Shown here: in pieces, positions 32,866-47,400 of the stretch
How positions within the stretch are numbered: the first letter of the stretch is position 1
Layout of the letters: every line of letters begins with the position of its first letter
DNA from: Ceratopteris richardii
Lineage: Eukaryota > Streptophyta > Polypodiopsida > Polypodiales > Pteridaceae
Direction of reading: 5' to 3'
Assembly (NCBI GenBank): GCA_020310875.1
Contig: CM035437.1
Coordinates: 51,668,027-51,732,026 of the forward strand
Length of the DNA stretch: 64,000 nucleotides
Position numbers and translations under genes: made by a program
Notes under the pieces: generated by a model
Database searches by the model: none
Told to the model about the DNA's origin: nothing
Seen by the model: the letters and a program-made list of their open reading frames with translations, nothing else

Positions 32866-33926
32866 TGTTGGAGGAGATGGTGGATAGTCACAAGAGATGA
32901 AGTGGTGTTGCTAGATCCTACTTCTCACCTGCTAAGAATGATGGCTGGAGAGTGTAGTGGGCCTCTTTAGCTTGCTAATGAACACAAATAATCTTATATG
33001 TTGCTTGTAAGATGATCCACTAATTGATGGATCCAAAGAGATAGGTAGGAAGTTGAACTAAGAACAAAAACTTGCTATTTTTGTTCTTACACATGTTCAG
33101 TGTTTTGAATAATTCTCTAAGCACAGAATCAATTGATGTAATTCATTTTGGGGAACTCTAATTAACTTAGTAAGCTATCAATAATGAGTGATTTCATAAA
33201 AAATGATGGACTACATGCAGAGAAAGAAGTTTAGCAATTCATAGCTCCATCCCGACATTCACGACTACAACAGTCATCAGACTAGTGACCAAAGTTATGT
33301 TAATATCTCATGATCCAGACAAGCAATGCTAATGAAACTTTGTAGGTGTATAATAGACTGTATATTGAATCTAACATGCACTAAGTCATGGCAAATGATA
33401 AACTACACAATGAGAACAAGCTCTAAGAATATCAGTGTTTTGATGGAGTTATAACAGAGAAGTGAAATGAGAATGTAATGATCATATATGTATTAAAACA
33501 TGTACAAATACAATGTCATTGGCAATCATACATTGCCCAATGTGTGAGAGATGAATGAGCTATGAGATGAGCTCTCACTTAAAAATGAATGTCCTTCAAA
33601 CTGATCTCCTAGGCTCAAGATACAGGTGGGTCTTTTTTATCCTCTTCTTATAGTCATGCTTGGAGCCAAAGTTTGAATTCAAATTCAAGCTTTACCTGAA
33701 AGGTGAATCCTAAAGTATAGGATAGATTCCCTCATCACTTAATAACCAAATTATTCATGATTTTAGTGCTTCCTAACTCTACATGGATGTGGATCACTTT
33801 TACAAGGATAAATGTGAAAGATTTTTACAAGAGATTGATCATATGAAGCCTTGCATGAGTTATGCCAATAAATCAAACATAAGCTAATTAACCAAGTATG
33901 TGAGATTGGGTTTAGTTGCACCAACA
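32866..33926 (-). repeat. Copia B 3' LTR
   Basis: About 1.06 kb, TGTTGGAGGAG to TTGCACCAACA, followed by the purine tract (minus strand CTTGAAGGGGAGA). Its right half matches 37441-37893. Confidence 0.75.
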
Positions 33927-36900
33927 TCTCCCCTTCAAGCCTGACATGCTTGGTCTGCATTGCTTCTTGATTTCCTGCAAACCAATAATCAATTTGAACC
34001 TGTTCATTTTTTTCCCATCCAATGACTTGGTGAGTATATCTGCACATTGTAAATGAGTTGATACATAAGATAGTTGAATATCCTTACTAATTAATTTCTC
34101 CCTAACATAATGACAGTGCACTTCAATGTGCTTAGTCCCTTCATGATATATAGGATTAACATCCAAATGAAGTGAGGTGGTGTTGTCTCCAAATTGGAGT
34201 GTAGGAGTGTATCTCCAAATCTGCATATAGTTGTTTAAGCCACATAGCTTCTTGAGTTGCATTTTCCAAACCTCTATATTCTGCTTCTGTGGAAGATAAG
34301 TCCACAATTGTTTGCTTCTTAGATGAACAAGATATAATCTTTGAAGCTACAAAGGATAGGTACCCTGAAATGCTCCTCCTATCATCCTTGGAGTCAACCC
34401 AATCTGCATCAGAATACATATTTATATCTATGTCAGAGGTGAAGGGATAGAACAACCCTTCATTCATTGTACCCTTTAGATACTTAGGAACCCTCTTTGC
34501 AGCTTCCATATGAGGCTTCCTTGGTGCATGCATAAAGTGACTCAATGTACTCACTCCATAGGCAATGTCTACTCTTGTTAGAGTAGCATAATTGAGACTT
34601 CCCACAAGCTGTTGATAACATGTAACATCATCAACTAGTTCACCTTCATGTGAACTCACTTTATTGTTGAGTTCGATAGGAGCACCTGCAATTTTATGTT
34701 CTCCATCTTAAACTTTACCAACATATCATGTATGTACTTCCTTTGAGTGATAAATGTACAAGAATCTGTATACACAAGCTCTAAGCCAAGAAAGTAGGTT
34801 AATAAACCAAGATCACTGATTTTATATTCCTTCATTAGTTGAGCCTTGAACTGCTTGATGTCATTAGCATCATTTCCTATAATAATGATGTCATCTACAT
34901 AGACTCATAAGTAGATAACTTCTCATTTGTTCTTCTTAACAAATAAAGAAGAATCTACCTTGCTTGCCACAAAGCCTTGATCCTGCAAATAAGTAACAAG
35001 CCCATGGTTCCAAGCTCTAGGAGCTTGCTTGAGACCATAGAGTGCCTTCCTAAGCTTGCATACATAACCTATTTTATCTTCATCTTTCAAACCTAGTGGT
35101 TGTGCCATATACACTTCATCTGATATCCATCCATTTAAGAATGCATTCTTGACATCTAATTGATATAGATTCCAATTTTTAGAAGCAGCAACACTTACCA
35201 AGACCCAAATTATTGGCATCTTGTGACAAGTGAAAATGTTTCTTCATAGTCCACTCCATGAGTTTGGGCACATCCTTTTGCCACTAAACTTGCCTTGTAC
35301 CTATTTATATAGCCATCTGAGTTCTTTTTTATTCTTTATATCCACCTGGATACAATTACCTTCATGCTTGGATTCTTGGGAACTAGATCCCAAGTATGAT
35401 TTTCCTGTAGTGCTTCCACTTCTTCCTGCATAGCTTCTCTCCATTCTTTCTTCTTCCTAGCCTCTTCAAATGAAGAAGGCTCTTCTGTCATAGAGTCTTT
35501 AGTGATATACACAGAGTGCTTGGTGACTAAAGATGTATCATATCCATACCTTATGGGCTTCTTGCTTTCTCTTTGTGATCTCCTTAGTGCTTGATTTAAA
35601 GACCTTGGTATGTCTTCTAATTCCTTGAGTTTGATCTTGCCTCTTGACTTCCAAGCCTTGAATTCAATCTCTTCTTCATCGCTTGAGTTGATATTTTCTG
35701 CTAAGTGTTGATCTTCTTGAGTGAGCGTTGGAAAATCATTTTCCAAATCCTATGGTAACTTGGCTTTCCTGCAATCATCTTCAAACCATGAATTATTTTC
35801 ATCAAACACTACATCCCTACTAAATATAAGTGCTTTGTTAGTGGGATTGTACAATCTATACCCCTTTTGGTTATGGTCATACCCAATAAATATACATTTC
35901 TTAGCTTTAGGGTCAAGCTTTCCTATGATTTGTGAGGGGATGTGTGCATAAGAAATGCACCCAAATATTTTGCAATGGTCGAATGAGGGTCTCCTGCCAT
36001 TCCATGCTTTATAGGGTGTCATACCATCCAATGATTTGGATGGAAGCCTGTTGACCAAGTAGGTGGTTGTGGAAATAGCCTCTACCCATAAGTAATTAGG
36101 TAACTTCTTCTCATTTAACATAGACCTAACAGCTTCAAGAATTAACATGTTCCTTCTCTCTGCCACTCCATTCAATTTAGGAGTGTATCTTGCTGTTACT
36201 TCCCTCTTTATGCCTCCATCTTGTAAAAATGAATCAAATTCATTTGAAAAGGACTCACCACCTCCATTAGATCTGATCCTCTTCAAGCCCCTTCCTGTTT
36301 GATTTTCAACTAGTACCAAGTACTTCTTGAAACATTTAAATACCTCATCCTTATGCTTCATGAAATAAAGGAGTGTCCATCTATTGTAATCATCAATAAA
36401 TGAGACATAGTACCTTGAACCTGAGATGGATGGATCTTTGCTACGACCCCACACATCAGTGTGTACAAGCTCCAAATAGTCTTCATGAATGTATCCTTTC
36501 TGTTGAATGGTTGCCTGTGAGCTTTGCAAAATTGGCATGCTCCACATTTGTATATCATATGTTGCTTGGTCACATTGGGAATCCCAAGCACACTTTGATC
36601 CCTACATATTTGCTTCAGAGTTCTTTCTCCTATGTGTCCTAGCCTTTTGTGCCACATTTCAAACTCAGATAAGGTTTGGCCTCTATAATTGAATAGTGCT
36701 ATGTTCCTTGTGTCTTCAATCTCAAATGCGAATAATCTACCAGAATTCTCACCTTTAGAAATCCTCTTGAAGCCCTTGTTGGGGGTCTTCCACATATGCT
36801 CCATGCTTAGTGAATCTGACTTGTGAACCTTTCTCAACAATCTGCCCAACACTAATTAGGTTTTTGGTTATAGTTGGCATACAAAACTTTAATCAAAAGT

Positions 36901-37440
36901 TCATGCTACCATCAAATGTTTTGACATTTCCAATTTGCTTGACTGAGTGTTTAGTATCATCACCTATTTGTAATTCATGCTTCCCTTTGGGTTCTTCAAG
37001 ATCAGATAATAGAGCTACATTTTCATCCACATGATTGGAACAACCTGAATTAATGTAGAAAAGATGCTCATCATCTTTACCTTGATTGGATGTCATGTTC
37101 ATGATGATTAATGAGTCTTCTTGGTCTTTAGTATAGTTGTTGTAGTCCCTTCTTCCTCTAAAGCCTCCTTGATAATTATTGTTGTTGTAGCCTTGATTGT
37201 AGTTATGGTTGTAGTTGCCTCCACCATTGTTGTATCTGCCCCTTGATTGCCCATAGCTACCTCTATGGAAGCCTCTTCCCCTTTGATTCCTTGTATTCTT
37301 GAAGCATTCTTCTGTGGTGTGGTTTTTAAGACCACAAATGTTGCAAGGTAAATTGTTGTAGGGCCTCCCCCTGCCTTGCTTTCCTCCTCTGCCCCTTCCT
37401 CTAGCACCTCTTCCTCTTCTTGCATAATAAGCTTGAGAAG

Positions 37441-37476
37441 TGAGTTATAATAGAGAAGTGAAATGAGAATGTAATG

Positions 37477-37540
<64 letters not shown>

Positions 37541-37893
37541 CATGTACAAATACAATGTCATTGGCAATCATACATTGCTCAATGTGTGAGAGGTGAATGA
37601 GCTATGAGATGAGCTCTCACTTCACAATGAATGTCCTTCAAACTAATCTCCTAGGCTTAAGGTACACGCGGGTCTTTTTTATCCTCTTCTTATAATCATG
37701 CTTGGAGCCAAAGTTCAAATACAAGCTTCTACCTAAAAGGTGAATTCCACGTGGATGTGGATCACTTTTACAAGGATAAATGTGAAAGATTTTCACAAGA
37801 GATTGATCATATGAAGCCTTGCATAAATTATGCCAATAAATCAAGCATAAGCTAATTAATCAAGTAGTGGGATTGGGTTTAATTGCACCAAAA
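37441..37893 (-). repeat. Copia B 5' LTR, partial
   Basis: Matches the right half of 32866-33926. It meets gag-derived sequence directly at its left edge and holds a long TA run absent from the other copy. Confidence 0.75.
37481..37535. repeat. (TA)n microsatellite
   Basis: An uninterrupted TA run of about 55 bases. The other copia B LTR has only a short TATATG at the same place (near 33483), so the run expanded after insertion. Confidence 0.95.
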
Positions 37894-37898
37894 GAGAT

Positions 37899-39290
37899 GA
37901 TAAAGGAGATCCCTTCTTAGATAGGTGTTCAAGGGTGGTTATCAAAGGTGGTTACGTGTTGATGATGTCAGCAATCAAAATAGGACATCTTGATATTAGA
38001 ATTTAGCAAGTGAACAGTCGATCTTAGGGTTTTGGCACATTCCAGATGCAATGGAAGCATTGGTTTCTCCAAATTCTGAACCAATCATGAGATATAGAAG
38101 TCACATGAAAACTAAGGTTGAAGATGGTTTCCGTTGTCCATAATATCACCTCCCCCTCAAGCCACGAGTTCCACGAGGAGTGGTCATGTTCTCTAGTCTC
38201 AACTTCATTGGATTTTTCTTATGAAATTCTTGAGCTTTGATATGTGCTCTTTGAAGACTCTTGCAGGTTCCCAAGTGCGATCACTGATGTCATACCCTTT
38301 CCAATGAACAAGGTACTCCAATCTTCCTCGAGATATTCTTGAATCTCAAACATGCTCGACTTTGAATTCTTCATTATCACCAATCTCGATAGGTGGTGAA
38401 AAATTTTGTCTCTCCCCCCTCAATGGTGAAGTCTGATATGGTTCCAACATGGAAACATGGAAGAATGGATGTATTCTCATGGTACTTGGTAACTACAGCT
38501 TGAAAGTGGCTGGATTAATCTCTACCAAGATGGTGAATGGACTGAATATTTGATGGTCTAGTTTTGCACAAGGCCTTGAAATCTGCAAATTATTTTTGAG
38601 TAATCACACTTTATCCCCAACGTGATATGATGGAGTTTGAACATGATGTTGATCTGCATAATACTTAAATGGTTCTTGAGCTCTATGGACCACCTCCTTG
38701 AGTTCTTTGTGCATATCCATGAGGTACTAGGACTGGTCTCTGGCAGCTAGGTTCTTGACCTCATTTGAGAGTTGTATATCCATCCTTGGGTGTTGTCCAT
38801 GGAATTTGCTTGATAGATGTATGAACATTGTTATTATAGGCAAAATTCAAAAAGGGTAAGAGCTCAAACCAATCATTTTGATGATAGTTGGTGGTGCAAT
38901 GGAGATACTGTTCTTGGACTTGATTCACTCATTCTATTTGTCCATCAGTTTGTGGATGATTCACTATAGATATTTTGACTTGAACTCCAAGGAGCTTGCA
39001 AAGATTGTTCCAAAAGTTGGATATGAACTCTGGACCTCGATCACTGACAATATCATTAGGCAATCCATGAAGACTAAAGATGTATCTGACAAAAATTCTA
39101 GCAGTGGCTGCACCTATGACTGTCTTGGTAGTTAGAATGAAGTATGCCATCTTTGTAAATCTACCCACTATAACAAGAATGGCATCGTACTTATCCGACT
39201 TTGGTAGATTTGTGATGAAATCCATAGATAATAAAGGCCATGGCCTTTTTGGAATAGGTAAAGCTTGCAAGCACCCATGAGGTTTATGTC
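37899..39290 (-). mobile_element. Ty3/gypsy chromovirus 3' end
   Basis: Minus-strand integrase (about 38929-39270, MDFITNLP, VIVGRFTKMAYF, SDRGPEF and HPQTDGQIE) is followed leftward by a chromodomain (near 38225-38335, EYLVHWKGYD and DRTWEPA), a purine tract GCTTGAGGGGGAGG (38149-38162) and the start of an LTR at about 38148. The LTR is cut by copia B at about 37899. It is broken, with several breaks. The upstream parts are missing, replaced by copia D from 39322. Confidence 0.8.
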
Positions 39291-39321
39291 ACGATACCTT
39301 AGATCTACTATAGGTGTCAAT

Positions 39322-40347
39322 TGTTGGAGCAAGACAATCATAAATTGATGATTACAAAGAAGTTTAAAGAATGAAGAATGAAGAAAAGGAGGATGGATGA
39401 AGCATAAAGTGAAGAGAAGATTCATAGAGAGATTTTTTGCAAACCCATGTATATTAACTTTGTAAATAGTTCATAGATACTTTATATTGGTGATAAATCC
39501 TGATATAAATGTCTATATATACTTGTATATAGATGTGTCATATGTGTGAGAAGAAGTATAGATGAATAGATGATGAGTAGATGATGAGTAGATGAGAAAA
39601 AGAGTGAGAATTATCCATCAGATGTAAGATCAAGAGAATAGAAGAAGTTTTCTGGGAATTGCATGTCGATCTTTTTTCATTTTCTCCTTCTGTGCTTAGC
39701 CAATTGAAAAATCCTTTTGTACATGTATAAGTAGTTGATGCACATATGGTTAAGTTTTGAGAATCCAATTGTAATCAGGCGGAGATAATTGTGAGTAGGA
39801 ACATTCATATGTGTAAATGTATTAAGTGACTTTTGGAATAGGTGCAATCTCGATGATCAAATATTTGATCAAATCTCAGTGTAGAGTGTAAGGTTTTACA
39901 CAAATCAACACTTAAAATCTAAGTTGGAAGGTAAGCCATCCATGTCTAAAAGCATTTGATTAAATAGCCTATAGATTGAGAGAACCAAGTGTTCAAAGTT
40001 GCATATGTAAAAGTCATTTGTAGAGAAAACGTGTTTCAGAAATAGGTTTACTTATTGAAGTAAATCTGAAGTTTTATAAGTTCTTTTAAAGGACTTTCAC
40101 TTGAAGAAGTTGTGCAAACATTAGAAGAGTGTTTTTTCAAAGTTTCATAGAAAACTTTAATCATTTCATTAGTCAATGAGTGAGTTTTGTGAAGTAGGCT
40201 TTTCTAAGTGAAGCTATAACCCACAGAAGTGATAGATGTTCATAATTTGGTAAAGACTTCCAAAATTGATGAAGGTTTTGAGCTATTGTTGATATAAAGG
40301 TTTTATAAACTCAAGTATAGCTTGTCTTTTGGAGATTAAACATCTAC
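39322..40347 (+). repeat. Copia D 5' LTR
   Basis: Starts TGTTGGAGCAAG and ends near ATCTACA. Its first 400 bases match 62937-63340 at about 95%. Confidence 0.85.
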
Positions 40348-40352
40348 ATCAA

Positions 40353-40364
40353 TGGTGTCAGAGT
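40353..40364 (+). promoter_or_regulatory. Copia D primer-binding site
   Basis: TGGTGTCAGAGT, close to the initiator tRNA-Met complement, a few bases inside the LTR. Confidence 0.75.
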
Positions 40365-43335
40365 AGGTTTTATCGAAATTGAAGGAAAGAAGGACCTCGG
40401 CTGTTGAAGACATACAAAATTCAACATCTGAAGATTCAAAAGGACAAAGTTTGAAGGAAAGGCTAAAGAAAGACACATGAAAGCAATCAAAAGGATCAGA
40501 AGTAATAAATCTCGAAGTAAGGTGCATTCATTACTCATAAGATTGAGGATTTGATAGTATAGGTGAAGAAAGAAGGGGAGATAGTCTTCAAATTGAGAAA
40601 TTGGATAGAGAAAACTATCTAGCTTGGTCCATGAGGATGGAAGCTCATCTTATGAGGAAAGATCTGATGGGATATATCATAGGATAAGAAAAAACTTAGA
40701 ATTCAAAGATCATAGTGTTCCAACTAGGGAGGAGCTTGCAGATTTGAAGGTTTGGATGAAGAAGGATGCTCAAGCAAGGAGCATTATCTATATGGTAGTG
40801 AATGATTACTTGCTTCCTCACATCAAAGGATTTGCAAGTGTGAATGATATATTGGAGGAGCATTTAGAATACAACCAAGTCAAGGAAGGCATCACAACGG
40901 GCATAATTTACCACATTCAAGAAGAAGGCCTCACAATATATATCTGATTATGTGACAAAGATGAAAGACATTGCTAATTCTTTAGGTGTAGTTGATGAAG
41001 ACATTGAAGAAGATGAATTTGTAAGACAAATTCTTACAGCTTTAAAAGGAAGTGAGAAGTGGACGCCTTTCATATTATCAACAGAGCTTTCATTGAATCA
41101 TTTTACTCTTGATTTGAATCAATTACTAGGTCATTTGCTAACTTTTGAGCATGATATCAAAGGGCATATTGATAAGAGTGCATGTCAAGCAATGTATTCC
41201 AAGGATAAGAAGAAGGCTAGCAAAGGAAAGCAACAATCAACTAAAGATGAAGGAACTCCAAGTCAAGAAAACTTCCTAAGAGGAAGAGGAAGTGGTAGAA
41301 GTAGAGGAAGAGGCAGAAACAACAAGGAAAATATCAAACCTTGTTGGATATGTGGTAAGACCAATCATCTAGCTCATGAATGTTGGCATAATAATCAAGG
41401 CACTAGTAATTTTAATCAGAACTTCAATCAAAGAGCCAGAGGTGGAAGAAATCAAAGAGGATGTTTTAGAGGTAGAGGTGGTAGAAGTTTCTTGGATGGA
41501 ATGGTGGAAGAAGCTTCTAAAACCAATCCTACAACAAGACCTACTACAATTATGCATCAGATAAGAAAGAAGAATCGACTCTAATTATGAATGCAACATG
41601 TGAAGTTCCAAGAGAAGACCAAAAGGTATTCTACATTGACTCAGGGTGTAGTAATCATCTGAGTGGGAACATTGGTTTGATGAATGATTTAGAAAATAAG
41701 GTAATCAATCATACAGCTCAAATAGGTGACAATACAAAACATAAGGCAAAGTCTATTGGATCAGTGAAGGCTAAAGATGGAAGTACTCTTTTGAGTAAGG
41801 TTTTGTATGTTCTTACAATTCCAAATAATTTGATGAGTGTAGGACAAATTGTAGAAAAAGGATATGAAGTAAGGTTCACTAATGATGGAGTTTATGTTGA
41901 AGACCCTAGTCAAGGGTATAAGCAAATTGTTACAAGGAAGAAAGAAGGAAGGCTCTTCACATTAAAGGTACAAGGTAATGTTGGACATGCCTTGTTCACA
42001 TATGGAGCACAAAAGATATATGAATTCGATCTCTAGCACAAGATGCTTGGACACTTCAATGAAAGATGTATTAAAGAGATGATTAATAGTGGTTCAGTGT
42101 TTGGATTACCTAATGTTGCAGGTCAACACATGATATACAGATGTGAAGCATGTCAATTAGGTAAGGCTCATAAGCAATTATACAATAAGCAAGGTTTCAT
42201 GTATTTAGAGAGACTTGAATTTAGTGATTATTTGTGAAATGCAGGTATAAAAAGAAAAGTTACTTGAAGGTATTTTTTTCAACAAAATGGTGTAGCAGAA
42301 AGGAGAAATAGAACTCTTGTTGAGTTTGCAAGATCAATGATGAAACAGAAGAATTACCCTAATTATTTGTGGGTTGAGGCTGTAAACAGAGCTACATACT
42401 TGGTTAATAGGCTACCATGTAAAGCTTTGCAGGGTATGACACCATATGAAGCTTAGTGGGGTAAGTAACCTACATTAGACCATTGCAAAGTATTTGGTTG
42501 CTTAGCTTATGCTTATGTTCCTTCTCAATTAAAGCATAAGTTAGAACCAAAAGTTGAAAAGTATTTGTTCATTGGTTATGATGATAAACAAATGGGATAC
42601 ATGTTGTGAACTCCATCTACAAAATAATTCCTTGTATCAAAGGATGTTACATTTGATGAGCAAGATAATTGGTACTCATGTACAAATGGTGCTTATGCAA
42701 GTCTTGAAGAAACATTGAATCAGAAGAAAGGTAATTCAAAGGTTCAAATTTTTTAGGAGGAAGAGAATGGTGAAGTCCTAGTTAAAAATGAAGAATTACC
42801 AAGGTTTGATCCAGAATATGATGAACCAGAAACTTCACGAAGTGGAGAACTCAAAAAGGTTATCAAGGGACAAAAGACAACCTATAAGGTATAGTTATGG
42901 CACCTCTTTTTTGGCAAGTAAAGATTATGCTTATATAGTGAAATCAGTTGAAGACCCATCCACATATGATGAAGCCAAAGGAAAGGAGAACTGGGAAAAA
43001 ACTATGAAGGAAGAGTATGATGCACTCATTGAGAATGAGACTTAGGACTTCGTACATGAACCAAGTAATCAAAAGGTAGTTGGATGTAAGTGGGTCTACA
43101 AAACAAAAAGATTTGCAGATGGAAGTGTGTCTGGGTACAAAGCTAGACGTTGTAAAGGGATATGCATAAAATTATGGTATGGACTATGACGAAACATATA
43201 GTCCTGTTGCAAAGATGATGACCATAAGGACTCTCATAGCTATTGCTGCTTGCAAAGGTTGGAAATTGTCTCAATTAGATATGAAGAATGCATTCTTAAA
43301 TGGTTACATTTCAAATGAAGTCTATATGGAACAAC

Positions 43336-43340
43336 CAAAT
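43336..43340. repeat. Target-site duplication of copia E (left)
   Basis: CAAAT, repeated at 49848-49852. Confidence 0.95.
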
Positions 43341-44450
43341 TGTTGAGAGTGATGGATGGATGCACTCAGGAAATCAGTTGGTGCTGCAAAACCTGCTTCA
43401 CACCTGCCCTCTTTTCTCTTCAGATATGCTTAGTACACTTGCTTAGCTTCCAAATGACACAAAGAAACCATATATGTACTTTGGAAATGGTTTGGGTAAT
43501 GATCAAACCAAAACAGATAACTTTGTACTTCAAAAATCAAGCAAAACTTTCTATTCCTGTAGTGATACCTGCTCAGACTTTTACTCAGTGTGTCCAGCAC
43601 ACTTAAAATTGGAACAATTCCTTTTGGGAGTATTAATGTACCTTAGTAAGCTACCAATCACAAGTGGAATCACTTCAATTGATAAACTATGCACTGAGAA
43701 ATAAGTTTAGCAAAGTTATAATCACCCCCGATTTTTCAGGAACTCTGCAGACAAATACCAGTGTGCACTTCGACTCGATTTTCTCCCAATTGGCTGAATG
43801 AAATCCTTTGAAATTTTGTATGCTTGTAGTAGACTTGGAGCTGGTTCCATTGAGCTATAGAACACTTGATTTGGTTCAGTAGATCCAGAGAAATGCCCTG
43901 ATGAAGTTGACAGACTTGGAGTAGGATACTCAGACAAAACAGAGATGATGAATGTATACTTTTATTGATAAATGTGTTTGTACAATCTCATTAGCTTGCC
44001 AAGCACAGCTAAATGAGGTAGTGTGATGTTGGGTATAGAGTAGCCCTCACACACAATGAGTTACAATGAAATTTTGCCTCGGGGAGTGAGCTAGAGTGGC
44101 TGAACTAACCGCGACTTTTTGATTGTATCTTTTATAGAAGTTTTGAGATCATTTGAATTTGAAATTCAAACTTAGGCTCCCTTGAATCTCTCCTCTAAAA
44201 GTAGGGAGATATTCTCTCCATCTCAATATTCAAATTTCCACGACTCTAGTGGTAGGTGGATGACTTAAAGTGATTACAAACAAATGATAAGTCACTTAGA
44301 CTTTTACAAGGGGTAAAGAGGTAAGAACATATAAGCATATGTTCACATGAGCCTTCCTTTAAGTGAAGCCTAGATAATCCTTTGTCCATGCTAATCTTCA
44401 ATGAGTCCAAGGTCCCAAGCCAATGTGTGTAGGCTTGTCTTGCACCAACA
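43341..44450 (-). repeat. Copia E 3' LTR
   Basis: 1110 bp, TGTTGAGAG to GCACCAACA, about 99% identical to 48738-49847. The purine tract lies next to it (minus strand CTTGAGGGGGAGC, 44451-44463). Confidence 0.95.
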
Positions 44451-44490
44451 GCTCCCCCTCAAGCCAAACACTTGGCTTAATTCTTCTTCT

Positions 44491-47400
44491 TCATTCTTCA
44501 ATTACTTCCTGCAATCCAATCATAGATTTGAATCTGCATAACTTGTTTCCATCCAATGCCTTTGTAAGTAAATATGCACATTGCATATTAGTAGATACAT
44601 ATGTCAATTGTATATCTTTACTTAGCAATTTCTCTCTCACATAGTGGTAATGAACCTCTATGTGTTTGGTTCTGGCATGATAAATTGGATTTGCTGCAAG
44701 GTGAAGAGAGCTAGTGTTGTCTCCAAATATGATGGGTGGTCTTATGTGTAGACCTAACTCTGTATATAGAAGCTTCAACCAGATAGCTTCTTGAGTAGCA
44801 TTGGCAAGCCCTCTATACTCTGCTTCAGTGGATGACAATGCCACTGTAGGTTGCTTCTTAGCTGACCAAGAGATAGGCTTATCTCCTGCAAAACAAATAT
44901 AACCTGAGGTGCTCCTCCTATCATCCTTGCATCCTGCCCAATCTGCATCTGAGTAAACTTTAATGTCAATATCTGATGTATAAGGAAAATACAAACCATG
45001 ACTTTGTGTTCCCTTCAAATACTTCATGATCTTCTTTGCTGCCTCTAGGTGAGGTACCCTAGGTTTGTGCATGAATTGGCTAAGCACACTTACTCCATAT
45101 GCTATGTCAATTCTTGTCAGGGTAGCATAGTTTAAGCTACCCACCATACTTTGGTATCCTGTAATGTCTTTGATCTCTTCTCCTTCATGAGCACTTAGCT
45201 TTTGGTTAACCTCCATTGGAGTAGTAGATACCTTAGCATCCTGCAAACCAAACTTCTTGACCATATCCTGTACATACTTCTTTTGAGTGATGTAGATACC
45301 TGAGTTTGTGTAGATCAATTCAAGACCTAGGAAATATTTCAGTAATCCAAGATCACTAATCTTGAATTCTTTCATCATCTGTCCTTTGATGTGTCTAATC
45401 CCATTGACATCATTACCTGTAATGATGATGTCATCAACATAAACACATAAGTAGATTACCTCTGTACTACTTCTCTTTATGAATAGAGAAGTGTCTGCTT
45501 TGCTCATCACAAATCCTTGGTCTAGAAGGTAGGTGGTCAATCTGTAATTCCATGCTCTAGGTGCCTGCTTCAAACCATACAGAGCCTTCTTCAATTTACA
45601 AACATAATGTACCTTTTTTGGATCTTCATAGCCAGGTGGTTGTGACATGTAGACTTCTTCAGATATCCATCCATTCAAGAATGCATTCTTCACATCCAAT
45701 TGGTACATGTTCCAATTCTTGGATGCAGCTACACTCACCAATACTCTGATAGTTGGCATCTTGGCCACAGGAGAAAATGTCTCCTCATAATCAATGTCTT
45801 GGGTTTGTGCAAAACCCTTGGCTACCAACCTAGCTTTGTACCTGTTAATTGTTCCATCTGAATTCTTCTTTAATTTATAGATCCATCTGGATCCTATTAC
45901 CTTCATAGACTCTTTCTTGGGTACCAGGTCCCAAGTATCACTTTCTTTGAGAGCTTCTATCTCCTCATCCATGGCTTCTCTCCATTCTGGCTTTGTAATT
46001 GCTTCTTCATAGGTACCTGGTTCTTCATTCAACAAGTCTTTTGCAAGATATACAGAATGTTTAGTTACAAGTGATGTGTCATACCCAAATCTGATAGGCT
46101 TCTTCTTCTCTCTCTGAGATCTCCTCATTGCTTGAGTAGAAGTTTCTGGCTTATCCTCTAATTGCTTCATCTTCATCTTTCCTTTGGATTTCCAAGCTTT
46201 GAACTCTTCAAGGTTTATTGTATCATCATCTGAGCTTGAATCTTCTTGCTGAGTTGGCTCTTCCTTGGTAAGCTTTGGAAAATCTTCTTCCATGTCATAG
46301 GGTAGACTTACTTTCCTGCATTCATTCTCATACCATGAGTCATTCTCATCAAATATGACATCTCTGCTTACCTTGAACCCTTTGTTTGTGGGGTTGTAGA
46401 ATCTGTATCCCTTTTGGTTCAAATCATAACCAATGAAGATACATTTCTCAGCCTTGGGGTCTAGCTTTCCTCTTACCTGTGAGGGAATATGCACATATGC
46501 TACACAACCAAAGATTTTGCAATGATCCAGAGAGTGTCTCTTACCATGCCAAGCTTCATATGGTGTCATGCCATCAAGTGATTTGGATGGCAACCTATTG
46601 ATGAGATAAGTGGCAGTGGATACACTCTCTGCCCATAAGTAATTTGGCAACTTTTTCTCATTGAGCATAGACCTAGCTGTTTCCACTATAAGTCTATTCC
46701 TTCTTTCTGCTACCCCATTTTGTTCAGGTGAGTACCTTGTAGTGATCTCCCTCTTGATGCCTCTTTCCTGCAAGAAATCTTCAAACTCATTGGAGAAATA
46801 CTCTCCTCCACCATCTGACCTTAGCCTCTTCAAGCTTCTACCTGTTTGATTCTCAACAAGTGCAAGATACCTCTTGAAACAATTAAACACTTCATCTTTA
46901 TGCTTCATAAAGTATAAAATGGTCCACCTGCTATAATCATCAATGAAGGACACATAATACCTTGAACCAGAAATGGAAGGGTCCTTGCTAGGTCCCCAAA
47001 CATCTGTGTGTACCAAGTCTAGGTAGTCTTCATGCATGAAACCTTTCCTTGAGTAGGGTAATCTGTGAGACTTACCAAATTGACATGATCCACATTTGTA
47101 AATCATGTGTTGCTTGGATACATTAGGTATCCCAAGCACACATTGATCCCTGCACATTTGCTTAAGAGTTCTTTCTCCTATGTGCCCTAATCTCTTATGC
47201 CATATCTCTAACTCTGAAAGTGTCTGATCCTTGTAATTATACAAAGCAATGTTTTTTGTATCTTCTAGCTCAAATGTAAATAATCTACCTGATTTCTCCC
47301 CTTTGGCTATTCTTCTGAAGCCTTGTTTTGGATCCTCCACATATGCTCCATGTTGTGTGAATCTGACCTGCAAACCTTTCTCCACAATCTGACCAACACT

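Larger units (their letters stand above)
32866..37893 (-). mobile_element. Ty1/copia element B, minus strand
   Basis: LTR copies at 32866-33926 and about 37441-37893 enclose, right to left, late gag with a zinc knuckle, protease, integrase (35750-36547), reverse transcriptase (about 34880-35420) and RNase H (34156-34659). It is a relative of copia E. It is broken, with around ten breaks, and lacks its primer-site end. Aligned LTR parts differ by roughly 5-6%. GGGAT on the left and GAGAT on the right look like a worn 5-bp duplication. It inserted in the LTR of a chromovirus remnant. Confidence 0.8.
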
